From contig DHFN01000121.1 in NCBI GenBank assembly GCA_002402275.1, forward strand, positions 1 to 20,571: DNA of 20,571 nt, given 5' to 3'. Source of the stretch: Anaerolineales bacterium UBA4823 (GTDB taxonomy: Bacteria; Chloroflexota; Anaerolineae; Anaerolineales; UBA4823). Under the pieces are notes generated by a model, which saw only the letters and a list, made by a program, of their open reading frames with translations, was not told the DNA's origin and ran no database searches. A program made the position numbers and the translations under genes. The stretch's first letter is position 1; every line of letters starts with the position of its first letter. Shown here piece by piece: positions 6,964 through 14,158 of this stretch.

Positions 6964-7461
6964 ATGCCCATTTTCGATAATCAATCCATGGAATTTATTA
7001 GTCGTCACGCCGATCAAACCCGCCGTTTAGGGGTTCGTTTGGGATTAATGCTCCAAGTGGGCGATTTAATTGGCTTGGAAGGTGAATTGGGCAGCGGAAA
7101 AACCACCCTGGTGCAAGGCATTGTCTCTGGGTGGGGTTCGCCCGATCTGGTTACTAGCCCCTCTTTTGTGTTAGTGAATGTTTATCAACATCCACAAGGA
7201 CAGCGCCTTTATCACGTTGATGCTTACCGACTTGCCAATGCAGCTGAAGCAGAAGACCTGGATATCTTCGGGATGTTGGAAAGCTCTGTGGTGGTGATCG
7301 AATGGGCAGATCGCATTCGAACCATTCTTCCAAAAGAAAACTTTTGGATCAATATGCATTGGGTGGCTGAAGATCAAAGGGATATGCTTTTTCATGCTAG
7401 CGGTGAACGGTATTTATTGCTCTTGAACGAATTACGCCATCAAATCTATGGGGTAAGCTAA
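6964..7461 (+). CDS. tsaE: TsaE, tRNA t6A biosynthesis ATPase
   Basis: 165 residues from ATG 6964; ATG 6988 is an alternative and a longer frame exists to 6889. P-loop ATPase of the TsaE (YjeE) family: Walker A G40-E-L-G-S-G-K-T-T48, the TSPSF box at 64-68 that follows switch I, H84-V-D86-A-Y-R, and the family's IEWADR at 112-117. TsaE hydrolyses ATP while supporting the TsaB-TsaD complex that transfers threonylcarbamoyl to A37 of ANN-decoding tRNAs. Residues 118-165 are an unremarkable tail. I chose 6964 because it sits just downstream of a TTGCAT-N18-TATAAT promoter and gives the usual family length. The stop overlaps the tsaB start (TAATG). Confidence 0.93.
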   Translation: MPIFDNQSMEFISRHADQTRRLGVRLGLMLQVGDLIGLEGELGSGKTTLVQGIVSGWGSPDLVTSPSFVLVNVYQHPQGQRLYHVDAYRLANAAEAEDLDIFGMLESSVVVIEWADRIRTILPKENFWINMHWVAEDQRDMLFHASGERYLLLLNELRHQIYGVS

Positions 7462-8144
7462 TGCGTGGTTTTGCTCCAACCATCCTTGCCTTAGACACTT
7501 CCACCCATGCAATTGGAATTGCATTGATGGATAATGCTCAAGTTCACTGTGAACACACCTGGCTAAGTCAGGATTACCATACGGTCGAATTGGCGCCCAT
7601 GGTCGAACAAGCCTTGCTGCGCAGCCAAATTCAGAAAGAGCATTTATGTGCCCTAGCTGTAGCGATTGGACCGGGTTCATTCACGGGTCTAAGAATTGGA
7701 CTTGCCTTAGCCAAAGGGATGGCACTGGCTCTTCATATCCCTATAATTGGGATACCCACTTTAGATATCTTGGCAGCTAGTCAACCGAAACAGGAAACAA
7801 ACCTGCTTTGCCTTTTACGGGCTGGACGGACTCGCTTGGCAATGCGCGAGTATTCTTTGCAGTCTCAAGGTAGGATTGCCAAAGGAGATTATGAAGTCCA
7901 TCCAATTCAGGAGATCCTGGACAAAATAACTGATAGAACCTGGATTTGCGGTGAGCTGAACCCTGAAGAACGGCAGATTCTGGCTGGGAATCCGTTCGTG
8001 ATGCTTGCCAGTCCCCCACAATGCGTTCGGCGTCCGGCACAGTTGGCAGCTCTGGCTTGGCAGCGTTGGCAGCAAGGAAAATTTGACGATCCAATCAGGT
8101 TAAGCCCGATTTATTTACATTATAATGATCCTATTTCGATCTAG
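7461..8144 (+). CDS. tsaB: TsaB, tRNA t6A biosynthesis protein
   Basis: A 227-residue ASKHA-fold protein. The N-terminal phosphate-loop-like strand ILALDTSTHAIGIALM (8-23), the L-A-P-M-V-E-Q-A-L block, and AVAIGPGSFTGLRIGLALAKGMA (about 68-90) are the hallmarks of TsaB (YeaZ). TsaB is the non-catalytic partner that dimerises with TsaD and binds TsaE; tsaD itself is not in this window. The C-terminal half (115-227) is more variable, as usual. It is translationally coupled to tsaE by a 1-bp overlap and is followed 1 bp later by the likely rimI start. Confidence 0.93.
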   Translation: MRGFAPTILALDTSTHAIGIALMDNAQVHCEHTWLSQDYHTVELAPMVEQALLRSQIQKEHLCALAVAIGPGSFTGLRIGLALAKGMALALHIPIIGIPTLDILAASQPKQETNLLCLLRAGRTRLAMREYSLQSQGRIAKGDYEVHPIQEILDKITDRTWICGELNPEERQILAGNPFVMLASPPQCVRRPAQLAALAWQRWQQGKFDDPIRLSPIYLHYNDPISI

Positions 8145-8145
8145 C

Positions 8146-8685
8146 ATGGCAATCTATCCTCACGATTTTACAATGAACATCCGCCCTATGTTAATGGAGG
8201 ACTTGCCAGCAGTCCAGGAAATAGACCGCCTATCTTTCACGTTACCCTGGCCTTCTAGCTCATTCCGCTATGAACTTATCGAGAACGACCATTCGCAATG
8301 CTGGGTAGCCGAAATCCAACTTTCAGACGGTTCTGAGCAAGTGGTAGGAGTAATGGTGGTGTGGTTAGTGGTTGACGAGGCCCATATTGCCACTTTGGCA
8401 GTCCATCCTGATTATCGTGAGATAGGGATTGCTAGCCGAATGTTGATCAACGCTCTGAAGGCTGCTTTTAAGGCGGGAATGAAGACCGCGACCCTCGAAG
8501 TACGTGCTCATAATGCGAGTGCGCTAACTCTTTACCAGCGTTTTGGATTTCAAATAGTGGGGGAGCGAAAAGCATATTATCAAGATAATCATGAAGATGC
8601 TCTGATCATGACCTTGCCCGAAATCAATGAACAAGCACTGAAAAAAATAGAAAAAGAAATGAATCAGAATATCACGAGGAGGTAA
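8146..8685 (+). CDS. rimI: RimI-like GNAT N-acetyltransferase
   Basis: 179 residues from ATG 8146; ATG 8125 (overlapping tsaB) and ATG 8173 (MNIRPM) are alternatives and no start has a Shine-Dalgarno site. The GNAT fold is clear: the N-terminal IRPMLMEDLPAVQEID block, the acetyl-CoA motif HIATLAVHPDYREIGIASRML (R-x-x-G-I-A), and the C-terminal A-H-N-A-S-A-L-T-L-Y-Q-R-F-G-F motif seen in RimI. RimI acetylates the N-terminal alanine of ribosomal protein S18. The tsaE-tsaB-rimI order is very common in bacteria and supports the name, although other GNAT substrates are possible. The last ~16 residues form a Lys/Glu-rich tail. The stop codon overlaps the Shine-Dalgarno site of the next gene. Confidence 0.85.
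   Translation: MAIYPHDFTMNIRPMLMEDLPAVQEIDRLSFTLPWPSSSFRYELIENDHSQCWVAEIQLSDGSEQVVGVMVVWLVVDEAHIATLAVHPDYREIGIASRMLINALKAAFKAGMKTATLEVRAHNASALTLYQRFGFQIVGERKAYYQDNHEDALIMTLPEINEQALKKIEKEMNQNITRR
8676..8683 (+). promoter_or_regulatory. Strong Shine-Dalgarno site fixing a TTG start
   Basis: GAGGAGGT lies 4 nt before TTG 8688 and overlaps the rimI stop. No ATG in this frame occurs until residue 41, past the Cys-x2-Cys cluster motif, so this site decides the TTG start of the glycosylase. Confidence 0.75.
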
Positions 8686-8687
8686 GA

Positions 8688-9323
8688 TTGAGTATTATAG
8701 AAGAGCTCAAACAAATTGAAGGAGAAGTAGCTCAATGTCAACTGTGCGAGCTGCATTATTCACGCAAAAATGCAGTTCCAGGCGAGGGTCCATATAACGC
8801 AACCATTATGTTCATCGGGGAAGGACCAGGTTTTTACGAAAATGAGCAAGGCAGACCTTTCGTTGGGGCAGCCGGTAAATTCCTCGAAGATTTGCTGGAA
8901 AAAATCGGGATGAAACGGGAACAGGTTTTCATCACCAATGTGGTGAAATGCCGCCCTCCTGGCAATCGAGATCCGAAGCCCGAGGAAGTGGAACTCTGCA
9001 CCAAACAATTCCTTGAGCGTCAAATCCAATTGATTAACCCTAAAGTCATCATTACTTTGGGAAGATATTCAATGAGTTTGTATGTCCCCCACAGTAAAAT
9101 TAGTGACATCCACGGACAGGCATTGCGGGTTAAAGGTCGCATCATTGTGCCGATGTATCATCCTGCAGCTGCCCTCCATCAAGGTTCTCTAAAACCGATC
9201 ATCGAAGCAGATTTTTTGCGATTGCCCGACTTATTGTCTAAAACACCGAAAGTAGTTGAAGAAAACCTGCCGGCTTCCCCAACCGATTCTGCTCAATCTG
9301 CTTCACAACTTAGTCTCTTTTGA
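8688..9323 (+). CDS. udg: Type-4 (family 4) uracil-DNA glycosylase with Fe-S cluster
   Basis: 211 residues from a TTG start. Four cysteines match the 4Fe-4S ligands of thermophile-type UDGa: C17-x2-C20, C88 (VVKCRPP) and C104 (ELCTKQ). Motif A is G44-E-G-P-G, followed by QGRPFVGAAGKFLEDLL; motif B is the HPAAAL segment (158-163) after MY. The enzyme removes uracil from deaminated DNA, starting base-excision repair; an endonuclease-IV-like protein sits at the other end of the window. After residue ~190 there is a disordered Pro/Ser-rich linker ending in QLSLF, which has the form of a bacterial sliding-clamp-binding pentapeptide. It is the last gene of the tsaE group, 7 bp before the dehydrogenase gene. 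Confidence 0.93.
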   Translation: MSIIEELKQIEGEVAQCQLCELHYSRKNAVPGEGPYNATIMFIGEGPGFYENEQGRPFVGAAGKFLEDLLEKIGMKREQVFITNVVKCRPPGNRDPKPEEVELCTKQFLERQIQLINPKVIITLGRYSMSLYVPHSKISDIHGQALRVKGRIIVPMYHPAAALHQGSLKPIIEADFLRLPDLLSKTPKVVEENLPASPTDSAQSASQLSLF

Positions 9324-9330
9324 GGTCATC

Positions 9331-10650
9331 ATGTCCACAGTAAAAGAACAATTATTGGAAAAAATCAACAACAAAACTGCTCGGGTAGCTATCCTCGGAT
9401 TAGGTTACGTGGGTTTACCTTTGGCAGTGGTTTTTGCTGAGGCTGGTTTTAAAGTTACCGGTGTTGAACCTGACCCCAGGAAAGTGCAAACTATCTTAAA
9501 TCATCAAAGCCACATAAAAGATGTTCCCGCTGAAACGATTGATAGACTAACTTCCAATGGAAAATTGACTGCCACCACCGAATTTTCAGTCTTGCAAGAG
9601 ATGGATGCAATCAGTATTTGTGTGCCTACACCATTACGGAAAACCGGTGATCCTGATTTATCGTTTATCATTGATGCAACCGATAAACTGGCTCAATATA
9701 TCCACCCTGGCATGGTGATTGTCCTTGAATCCACTACCTATCCAGGCACCACCCGCGAACTCCTGCTTCCTCGTTTGAGTCAAAATGATAACCTGCATGC
9801 GGGCGAGAATTTTTTCCTGGCATTTTCTCCGGAAAGGGTAGACCCAGGACGCAAGGATTGGACAACTCATAACACTCCTAAAGTGGTGGGTGGAATAACC
9901 CAAACCTGTACAGAGGTTGCCTCGAGCTGGTATAAACAAGCGCTGCAAACGGTTGTTCCAGTATCCTCTGCTGAAGTTGCCGAAATGGCTAAATTATTGG
10001 AAAACACCTTCCGGATGGTCAACATCGGCATGGTGAACGAAATGGCAATTATGTGCGATCGACTAGGGATTGACGTCTGGGAGGTGATTGATGCTGCCGC
10101 AACCAAACCCTTTGGTTTCATGAAATTCACCCCCGGACCAGGATTGGGCGGACATTGCATTCCGATTGATCCGCTGTATCTTTCCTGGAAACTGCGGGCA
10201 TTAAATTACACTGCCCGCTTCATCGAATTAGCCTCCGAGATCAATACCAACATGCCTCGTTATGTGGTGGGCAAAGTGCAGGATGCGCTCAATCAACAAA
10301 GTAAACCGCTCAAGGGCAGTCAAGTTTTAGTGTTGGGGGCAGCCTATAAACCTGACATTGATGATTTACGCGAATCTCCAGCTCTCGATGTAATGGGTTT
10401 GCTGCATCAAAAAGGAGCCATTGTCAGTTACCATGATCCTTATGTTCCCCACCTTCAGCATGAGGGATTGGATTACAGCTCTGTACTTGATCTCAATCAG
10501 GCGATTCTAAGTTCTGATTGTGTCGTGATCGTCACCAATCATCAATGTTATGATTATGATGCCATCCTCCAAAACGCCCGGCTGATTGTTGACACCCGCC
10601 ATGCAATTGGGAATAAAGGACGCCATAATTCCAAAGTGGTGAGTATCTAA
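9331..10650 (+). CDS. Nucleotide-sugar dehydrogenase (UDP-HexNAc 6-dehydrogenase, WbpA/WecC type)
   Basis: 439 residues from ATG 9331, with GAGG 5 nt upstream; an in-frame ATG at 9256 lies inside udg and has no ribosome site. NAD-binding strand VAILGLGYVGLPLAVVFAEAG; ESTTYPGTT; FSPERVDPG; KVVGGIT; AEMAKLLENTFRMVNI; and catalytic loop PGPGLGGHC276IPIDP. The later LRESPALDV block belongs to the C-terminal domain. The FSPERVDPG signature places it with UDP-N-acetylglucosamine or UDP-N-acetylmannosamine dehydrogenases rather than UDP-glucose dehydrogenases, which usually carry NPEFLREG. The enzyme oxidises C6 of the sugar to a uronate in two NAD-dependent steps through the thiohemiacetal Cys. It is translationally coupled to the epimerase (TAATG), suggesting the two act in sequence. 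Exact sugar unproven. Confidence 0.9.
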   Translation: MSTVKEQLLEKINNKTARVAILGLGYVGLPLAVVFAEAGFKVTGVEPDPRKVQTILNHQSHIKDVPAETIDRLTSNGKLTATTEFSVLQEMDAISICVPTPLRKTGDPDLSFIIDATDKLAQYIHPGMVIVLESTTYPGTTRELLLPRLSQNDNLHAGENFFLAFSPERVDPGRKDWTTHNTPKVVGGITQTCTEVASSWYKQALQTVVPVSSAEVAEMAKLLENTFRMVNIGMVNEMAIMCDRLGIDVWEVIDAAATKPFGFMKFTPGPGLGGHCIPIDPLYLSWKLRALNYTARFIELASEINTNMPRYVVGKVQDALNQQSKPLKGSQVLVLGAAYKPDIDDLRESPALDVMGLLHQKGAIVSYHDPYVPHLQHEGLDYSSVLDLNQAILSSDCVVIVTNHQCYDYDAILQNARLIVDTRHAIGNKGRHNSKVVSI

Positions 10651-11633
10651 TGGCTCATTATCTCGTTACGGGTTGCGCTGGCTTTATCGCCGGCCGCGTC
10701 ACCGAAATGTTATTAGAACAGGGTCATACGGTATTAGGAATTGATAATCTTAATGATGCCTATGATGTGAGACTAAAAGAATACCGCTTGAAGAGACTGC
10801 AACAAAACCCGGGATTTTCCTTCTTGCGCATGGACATAGGTGAGCAATATCAGGTCCTGAAAATCTTCTCTCAAATGCCTTCAGAGGGGTGGCAGGCAGT
10901 GATCAACCTGGCTGCTCGGGCGGGTGTACGCCAATCTCTCACCGACCCGTGGATTTATTATCAAACCAATCTAACCGGTACCCTCAATCTATTGGAAGCT
11001 TGCCGTCAGACAGGGGTGCAGAAATTTATCTTAGCGTCCACCTCGAGTGTTTATGGCAGGAATGCGCCATTGCCCACTCCTGAAAGTGCTGCCAGTGATT
11101 ATCCGCTTCAGCCGTATGCAGCCAGCAAAAAAGCAGCCGAGGTGCTCTGTCACTCATACCATGAGTTGTATCATTTGGATGTCAGCATCTTACGCTATTT
11201 TACTGTTTATGGACCGGCTGGTCGTCCAGATATGGTCATGTTTCGTTTTGTACAAGGTTTAATGGAGGGGAAAACGGTGCGTGTTTTTGGTGATGGTGAA
11301 CAAACCCGCGGATTTACCTATTTGGACGATATTGCCCGGGGCACATTGGCAGCGCTCAAACCGCTGGGATACGAAATCATCAATTTGGGTGGTCATGAGG
11401 TGATGAGCATTAATCAATTGCTGGCTTTGCTTGAAAAGCTGACCGGTCAAAAAGCCCAAGTCGAGTACCTCCCAGCCCACCCGGCAGATATGAGTGCAAA
11501 TTGGGCAGATGTCACTAAAGCCCACGAGCTTTTAGGATGGCAGCCAGCGGTTAAATTAGACGAAGGCGTACAAAACTTGGTGAATTGGTATATCCGCGAA
11601 CGTCCTTGGGCAAGCCAGGTGAATACCACCTGA
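10650..11633 (+). CDS. NDP-sugar 4-epimerase of the UDP-glucuronate epimerase group
   Basis: A 327-residue extended short-chain dehydrogenase. The nucleotide-binding motif is TG8-C-A-G11-F-I-A14, where the third Gly of GxxGxxG is Ala. NLNDAYDVRLKEYRLKRL, STSSVYG, catalytic Y-x3-K (PYAASKKAAE) and YGPAGRPDMVMFRF are typical of UDP-glucuronate 4-epimerases (GAE/LspL type). C-terminal LGWQP closes the family signature. Paired with the HexNAc-type dehydrogenase upstream, it probably converts a UDP-N-acetylglucosaminuronate or related uronate to the galacto form. That substrate is inferred from the neighbour, since the sequence alone resembles UDP-glucuronate enzymes. It is followed by the flippase gene after 15 bp. 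Confidence 0.88.
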   Translation: MAHYLVTGCAGFIAGRVTEMLLEQGHTVLGIDNLNDAYDVRLKEYRLKRLQQNPGFSFLRMDIGEQYQVLKIFSQMPSEGWQAVINLAARAGVRQSLTDPWIYYQTNLTGTLNLLEACRQTGVQKFILASTSSVYGRNAPLPTPESAASDYPLQPYAASKKAAEVLCHSYHELYHLDVSILRYFTVYGPAGRPDMVMFRFVQGLMEGKTVRVFGDGEQTRGFTYLDDIARGTLAALKPLGYEIINLGGHEVMSINQLLALLEKLTGQKAQVEYLPAHPADMSANWADVTKAHELLGWQPAVKLDEGVQNLVNWYIRERPWASQVNTT

Positions 11634-11648
11634 GAATGAATCCGCCAA

Positions 11649-13001
11649 ATGCCTGCCAGCTTACGCCAATTTTTGTCCAATAATCCAATCCTCCAACGGG
11701 TATTAAAAAACTCGGGCTATTTATTTAGTGCCACAGGGATTTCCGCCTTAATTAGCATGGTGCAAGGCATCATCACAGCCCGCATGTTAGGAGTAGCTCT
11801 ATTCGGCATTCTCGGAGCAATAACCGTTTTTACCAGTGTGATTAACCGTTTTGTTTCTTTTCGGATGAGTGAGTTGGTCGTACGCTATGTAGGATTACAT
11901 ACCGAAAAGGAGGAACCACAAAAAGCAGCCACGGTATTCAAGGCAGCTGCTTTAACCGAAATGGGCGCCTCCATGATTGCATTTGGTCTTATTTGGTTGT
12001 TAGCCCCTTTAGGGGCGCGCTATCTGGCTAAAGACCCTCATACTTCGATTTGGTTTGGCTGGTACGGTGCAATTGCCCTAGCCAATCTGATCAGTGAATC
12101 CTCGACTGGGCTTTTACAAATCACCGACCGTTTTCGGCGGATGGCTTGGCTACAAGTAGCCCAAAGCCTGATCACCCTGATTTTTATTGGGGTGGCTTAT
12201 TGGATAAAGAGTGGACTACCAGGGGTCTTGCTGGCTTATATATTCGGAAAAACCTTTGGCGCTTTGGGGTACACCTATGCAGCCCTGCGTGAGGCAGCTC
12301 AGCGCTGGGGGGAGGGATGGTGGAAAAATCCTCTGAAATTGCTCGATTCGGAATGGCGTGAACTGCTGCATTTTGCCATCAGCACCAATATCAGCTCTTC
12401 TTTAAGTTTGATCAATAAAGACAGTGAATTGCTTTGGATTTCTTTATTGCGCAATCCGGTCGAAACCGGCTATTATAAATTGGCGTTATCCTTGTCCAAT
12501 CTCGTCCAAATGCCGATTAGTCCATTACCCCAAACCACTTATACCGAATTAACCCGGGCGATGGTCAAGAAAGATTGGGGGAATGTAAGAAAATTGCTCA
12601 AACAGGGTTCTTTCCTCGCTGGAGGATACTCACTTGTGGCTACTTTGGGATTATGGCTTCTAGGGAAACCGATTATAACCTGGTTGTATACCTCCCAGTA
12701 TCTGCCAGCCTATCCTGCATTATTGATCCTGCTGGCTGGTTTTTTGGTCGCCAACACGTTTTACTGGCAGCGGGTTGGGTTGCTGGCTATTGGTCGCCCG
12801 GAATTTCCAGCTCAGGTTAATTTCGTCTTAGCGATGCTTAAAATTGCCGGGATCTTTTGGTTGGTGCCTAAATTTGGCTATTTGGCAAATGCCGGTTTAT
12901 TAGCGGGTTCATATATTTTAGGGGTGAGTGTATCGGTGGTTGTATTTTATCTCACGTTACAACAACGTCAGCAGTTCAGCCCAAAAGAGGTCACGCCATG
13001 A
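11649..13001 (+). CDS. Polysaccharide flippase (MOP/PST superfamily)
   Basis: A 450-residue polytopic membrane protein with about 12 hydrophobic segments. It opens with an amphipathic helix and NSGYLFSATGISALISMVQG, the typical first helix of Wzx-like transporters, followed by GVALFGILGAI (the usual LG-x-x-x-FG context). Family members move lipid-linked oligosaccharides across the cytoplasmic membrane. No clear Shine-Dalgarno site precedes ATG 11649. The stop overlaps the next glycosyltransferase start (ATGA). Its position between sugar-nucleotide enzymes and glycosyltransferases supports a role in exporting the glycan built by this operon. No wzy-type polymerase is visible nearby, unless the partial membrane protein at the right end serves that step. 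Confidence 0.88.
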   Translation: MPASLRQFLSNNPILQRVLKNSGYLFSATGISALISMVQGIITARMLGVALFGILGAITVFTSVINRFVSFRMSELVVRYVGLHTEKEEPQKAATVFKAAALTEMGASMIAFGLIWLLAPLGARYLAKDPHTSIWFGWYGAIALANLISESSTGLLQITDRFRRMAWLQVAQSLITLIFIGVAYWIKSGLPGVLLAYIFGKTFGALGYTYAALREAAQRWGEGWWKNPLKLLDSEWRELLHFAISTNISSSLSLINKDSELLWISLLRNPVETGYYKLALSLSNLVQMPISPLPQTTYTELTRAMVKKDWGNVRKLLKQGSFLAGGYSLVATLGLWLLGKPIITWLYTSQYLPAYPALLILLAGFLVANTFYWQRVGLLAIGRPEFPAQVNFVLAMLKIAGIFWLVPKFGYLANAGLLAGSYILGVSVSVVVFYLTLQQRQQFSPKEVTP

Positions 13002-14158
13002 AAGTTGGCTTTGTAATACCTTCTATGCAAAAACCCTCGGGCTGGCGAACCCACGCGCTGGCTTTGATTACTGCTTTGCAGCCAATAGTTCAGCCGATTC
13101 TATTTGTCCCTTCTCAGGAGAAGTCTTTGGCACAGGAAGCTTTTCCGCAATTACCCATTCTCCCTTTACCCGCTACGCAGGAATATTTTTTGAACAATCC
13201 TGCCAATTGGGGGAAGTTGTGGACAGCATATCGGGCAATACGACGGCTGAAAATTTCCCTTGATCTGATCCATTCCTTGGAAGCTTATCCGACCGGCTTG
13301 GTTGGGCATTGGCTGGCGTGTCAGATGAACTCTCCGCATGTCCTCACGGCACACGGCACTTACGGGATCATGGCTTATGCGGCTTTCTTAGATCGTCTGG
13401 CTTATCAAGCTGTTTTAAAGAAGGCAGCGATGATCTGCCCAGTCTCACATGGGACTGCTGAGCGCATCCAGCACTATTTTGCTCGCTCTTTGCAGCAAAT
13501 CCCCATCAAACCAATCTTAAACGGCACCGACTTTGTCCAGCGGGTTCCCCGCCAACAAGTACTGAAAAGACAACTCCCTGAAACGCCGATCCTGCTGAGT
13601 GTGGGAGATGTGAAGCCGCGCAAAGGGCAGCACATCAGCCTCCAGGTTTTTGCCCGCTTACAGGCAGTTATTCCGCAAATCCAATATCACATCGTGGGGA
13701 AATTTCCTGATAACGCCTACACCCAGCAGTTAAGAAGTTATATTCAGCAACATTCAATAAAGAATGTCACTTTTTATAACGCGGTCTCGGACGCTGAATT
13801 AGCAGAGCAATACCGCCAAACCTCCCTTTTCATCCTGACACCCCAAGAGGGATCCGGAAAGGAACGCTGGCATTTTGAGGGGTTTGGGCTGGTTTATCTG
13901 GAAGCGGGTGCTTATGGAATTCCGGTGATTGCCAGCCGCAGCGGAGGGGTGAGTGATGCAATTCGGGACGGAGAAACCGGCTTCATTCTTGAGCCGAATG
14001 ATATCGAATCTATGGTGCAAGCCAGTTTGCGATTGCTCACTGATCCAGATTTAAATATCCGTATGGGACGTGCTAACCGTGACTATGCTGAATCTCTCAC
14101 TTGGCAACGCTGTGCTGGTGAGTATTTGCAAGTTTATCAGGAGCTATTAAAGCGATGA
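12998..14158 (+). CDS. GT4 family glycosyltransferase
   Basis: A 386-residue GT-B enzyme. The N-terminal domain has IPSMQKPSGWRTHALAL, the DLIHSLEAYPTG strand and HVLTAHGTYG. The C-terminal domain has the nucleotide-binding strand ILLSVGDVKPRKGQH (about 200-214) and the E-x7-E donor motif in FEGFGLVYLEAGAYGIPVIAS (about 300-320). This retaining family transfers sugars from NDP-sugars to lipid-linked or other acceptors on the cytoplasmic face. Donor and acceptor are not readable. It overlaps the flippase by 4 bp and the next glycosyltransferase by 4 bp (ATGA both times), so the three genes are translated together. It has no membrane segment. Confidence 0.9.
   Translation: MKVGFVIPSMQKPSGWRTHALALITALQPIVQPILFVPSQEKSLAQEAFPQLPILPLPATQEYFLNNPANWGKLWTAYRAIRRLKISLDLIHSLEAYPTGLVGHWLACQMNSPHVLTAHGTYGIMAYAAFLDRLAYQAVLKKAAMICPVSHGTAERIQHYFARSLQQIPIKPILNGTDFVQRVPRQQVLKRQLPETPILLSVGDVKPRKGQHISLQVFARLQAVIPQIQYHIVGKFPDNAYTQQLRSYIQQHSIKNVTFYNAVSDAELAEQYRQTSLFILTPQEGSGKERWHFEGFGLVYLEAGAYGIPVIASRSGGVSDAIRDGETGFILEPNDIESMVQASLRLLTDPDLNIRMGRANRDYAESLTWQRCAGEYLQVYQELLKR

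Noticed and set aside
7777..8094. 105-codon minus-strand frame
   Set aside because: It is fully inside tsaB, which has complete family motifs on the + strand; the frame has no ribosome site or conserved motif.
9256..9330. Longer N-terminus of the dehydrogenase starting inside udg
   Set aside because: The extra 25 residues are the shifted reading of the udg tail, while ATG 9331 has GAGG at the right distance and the NAD-binding strand starts shortly after it.
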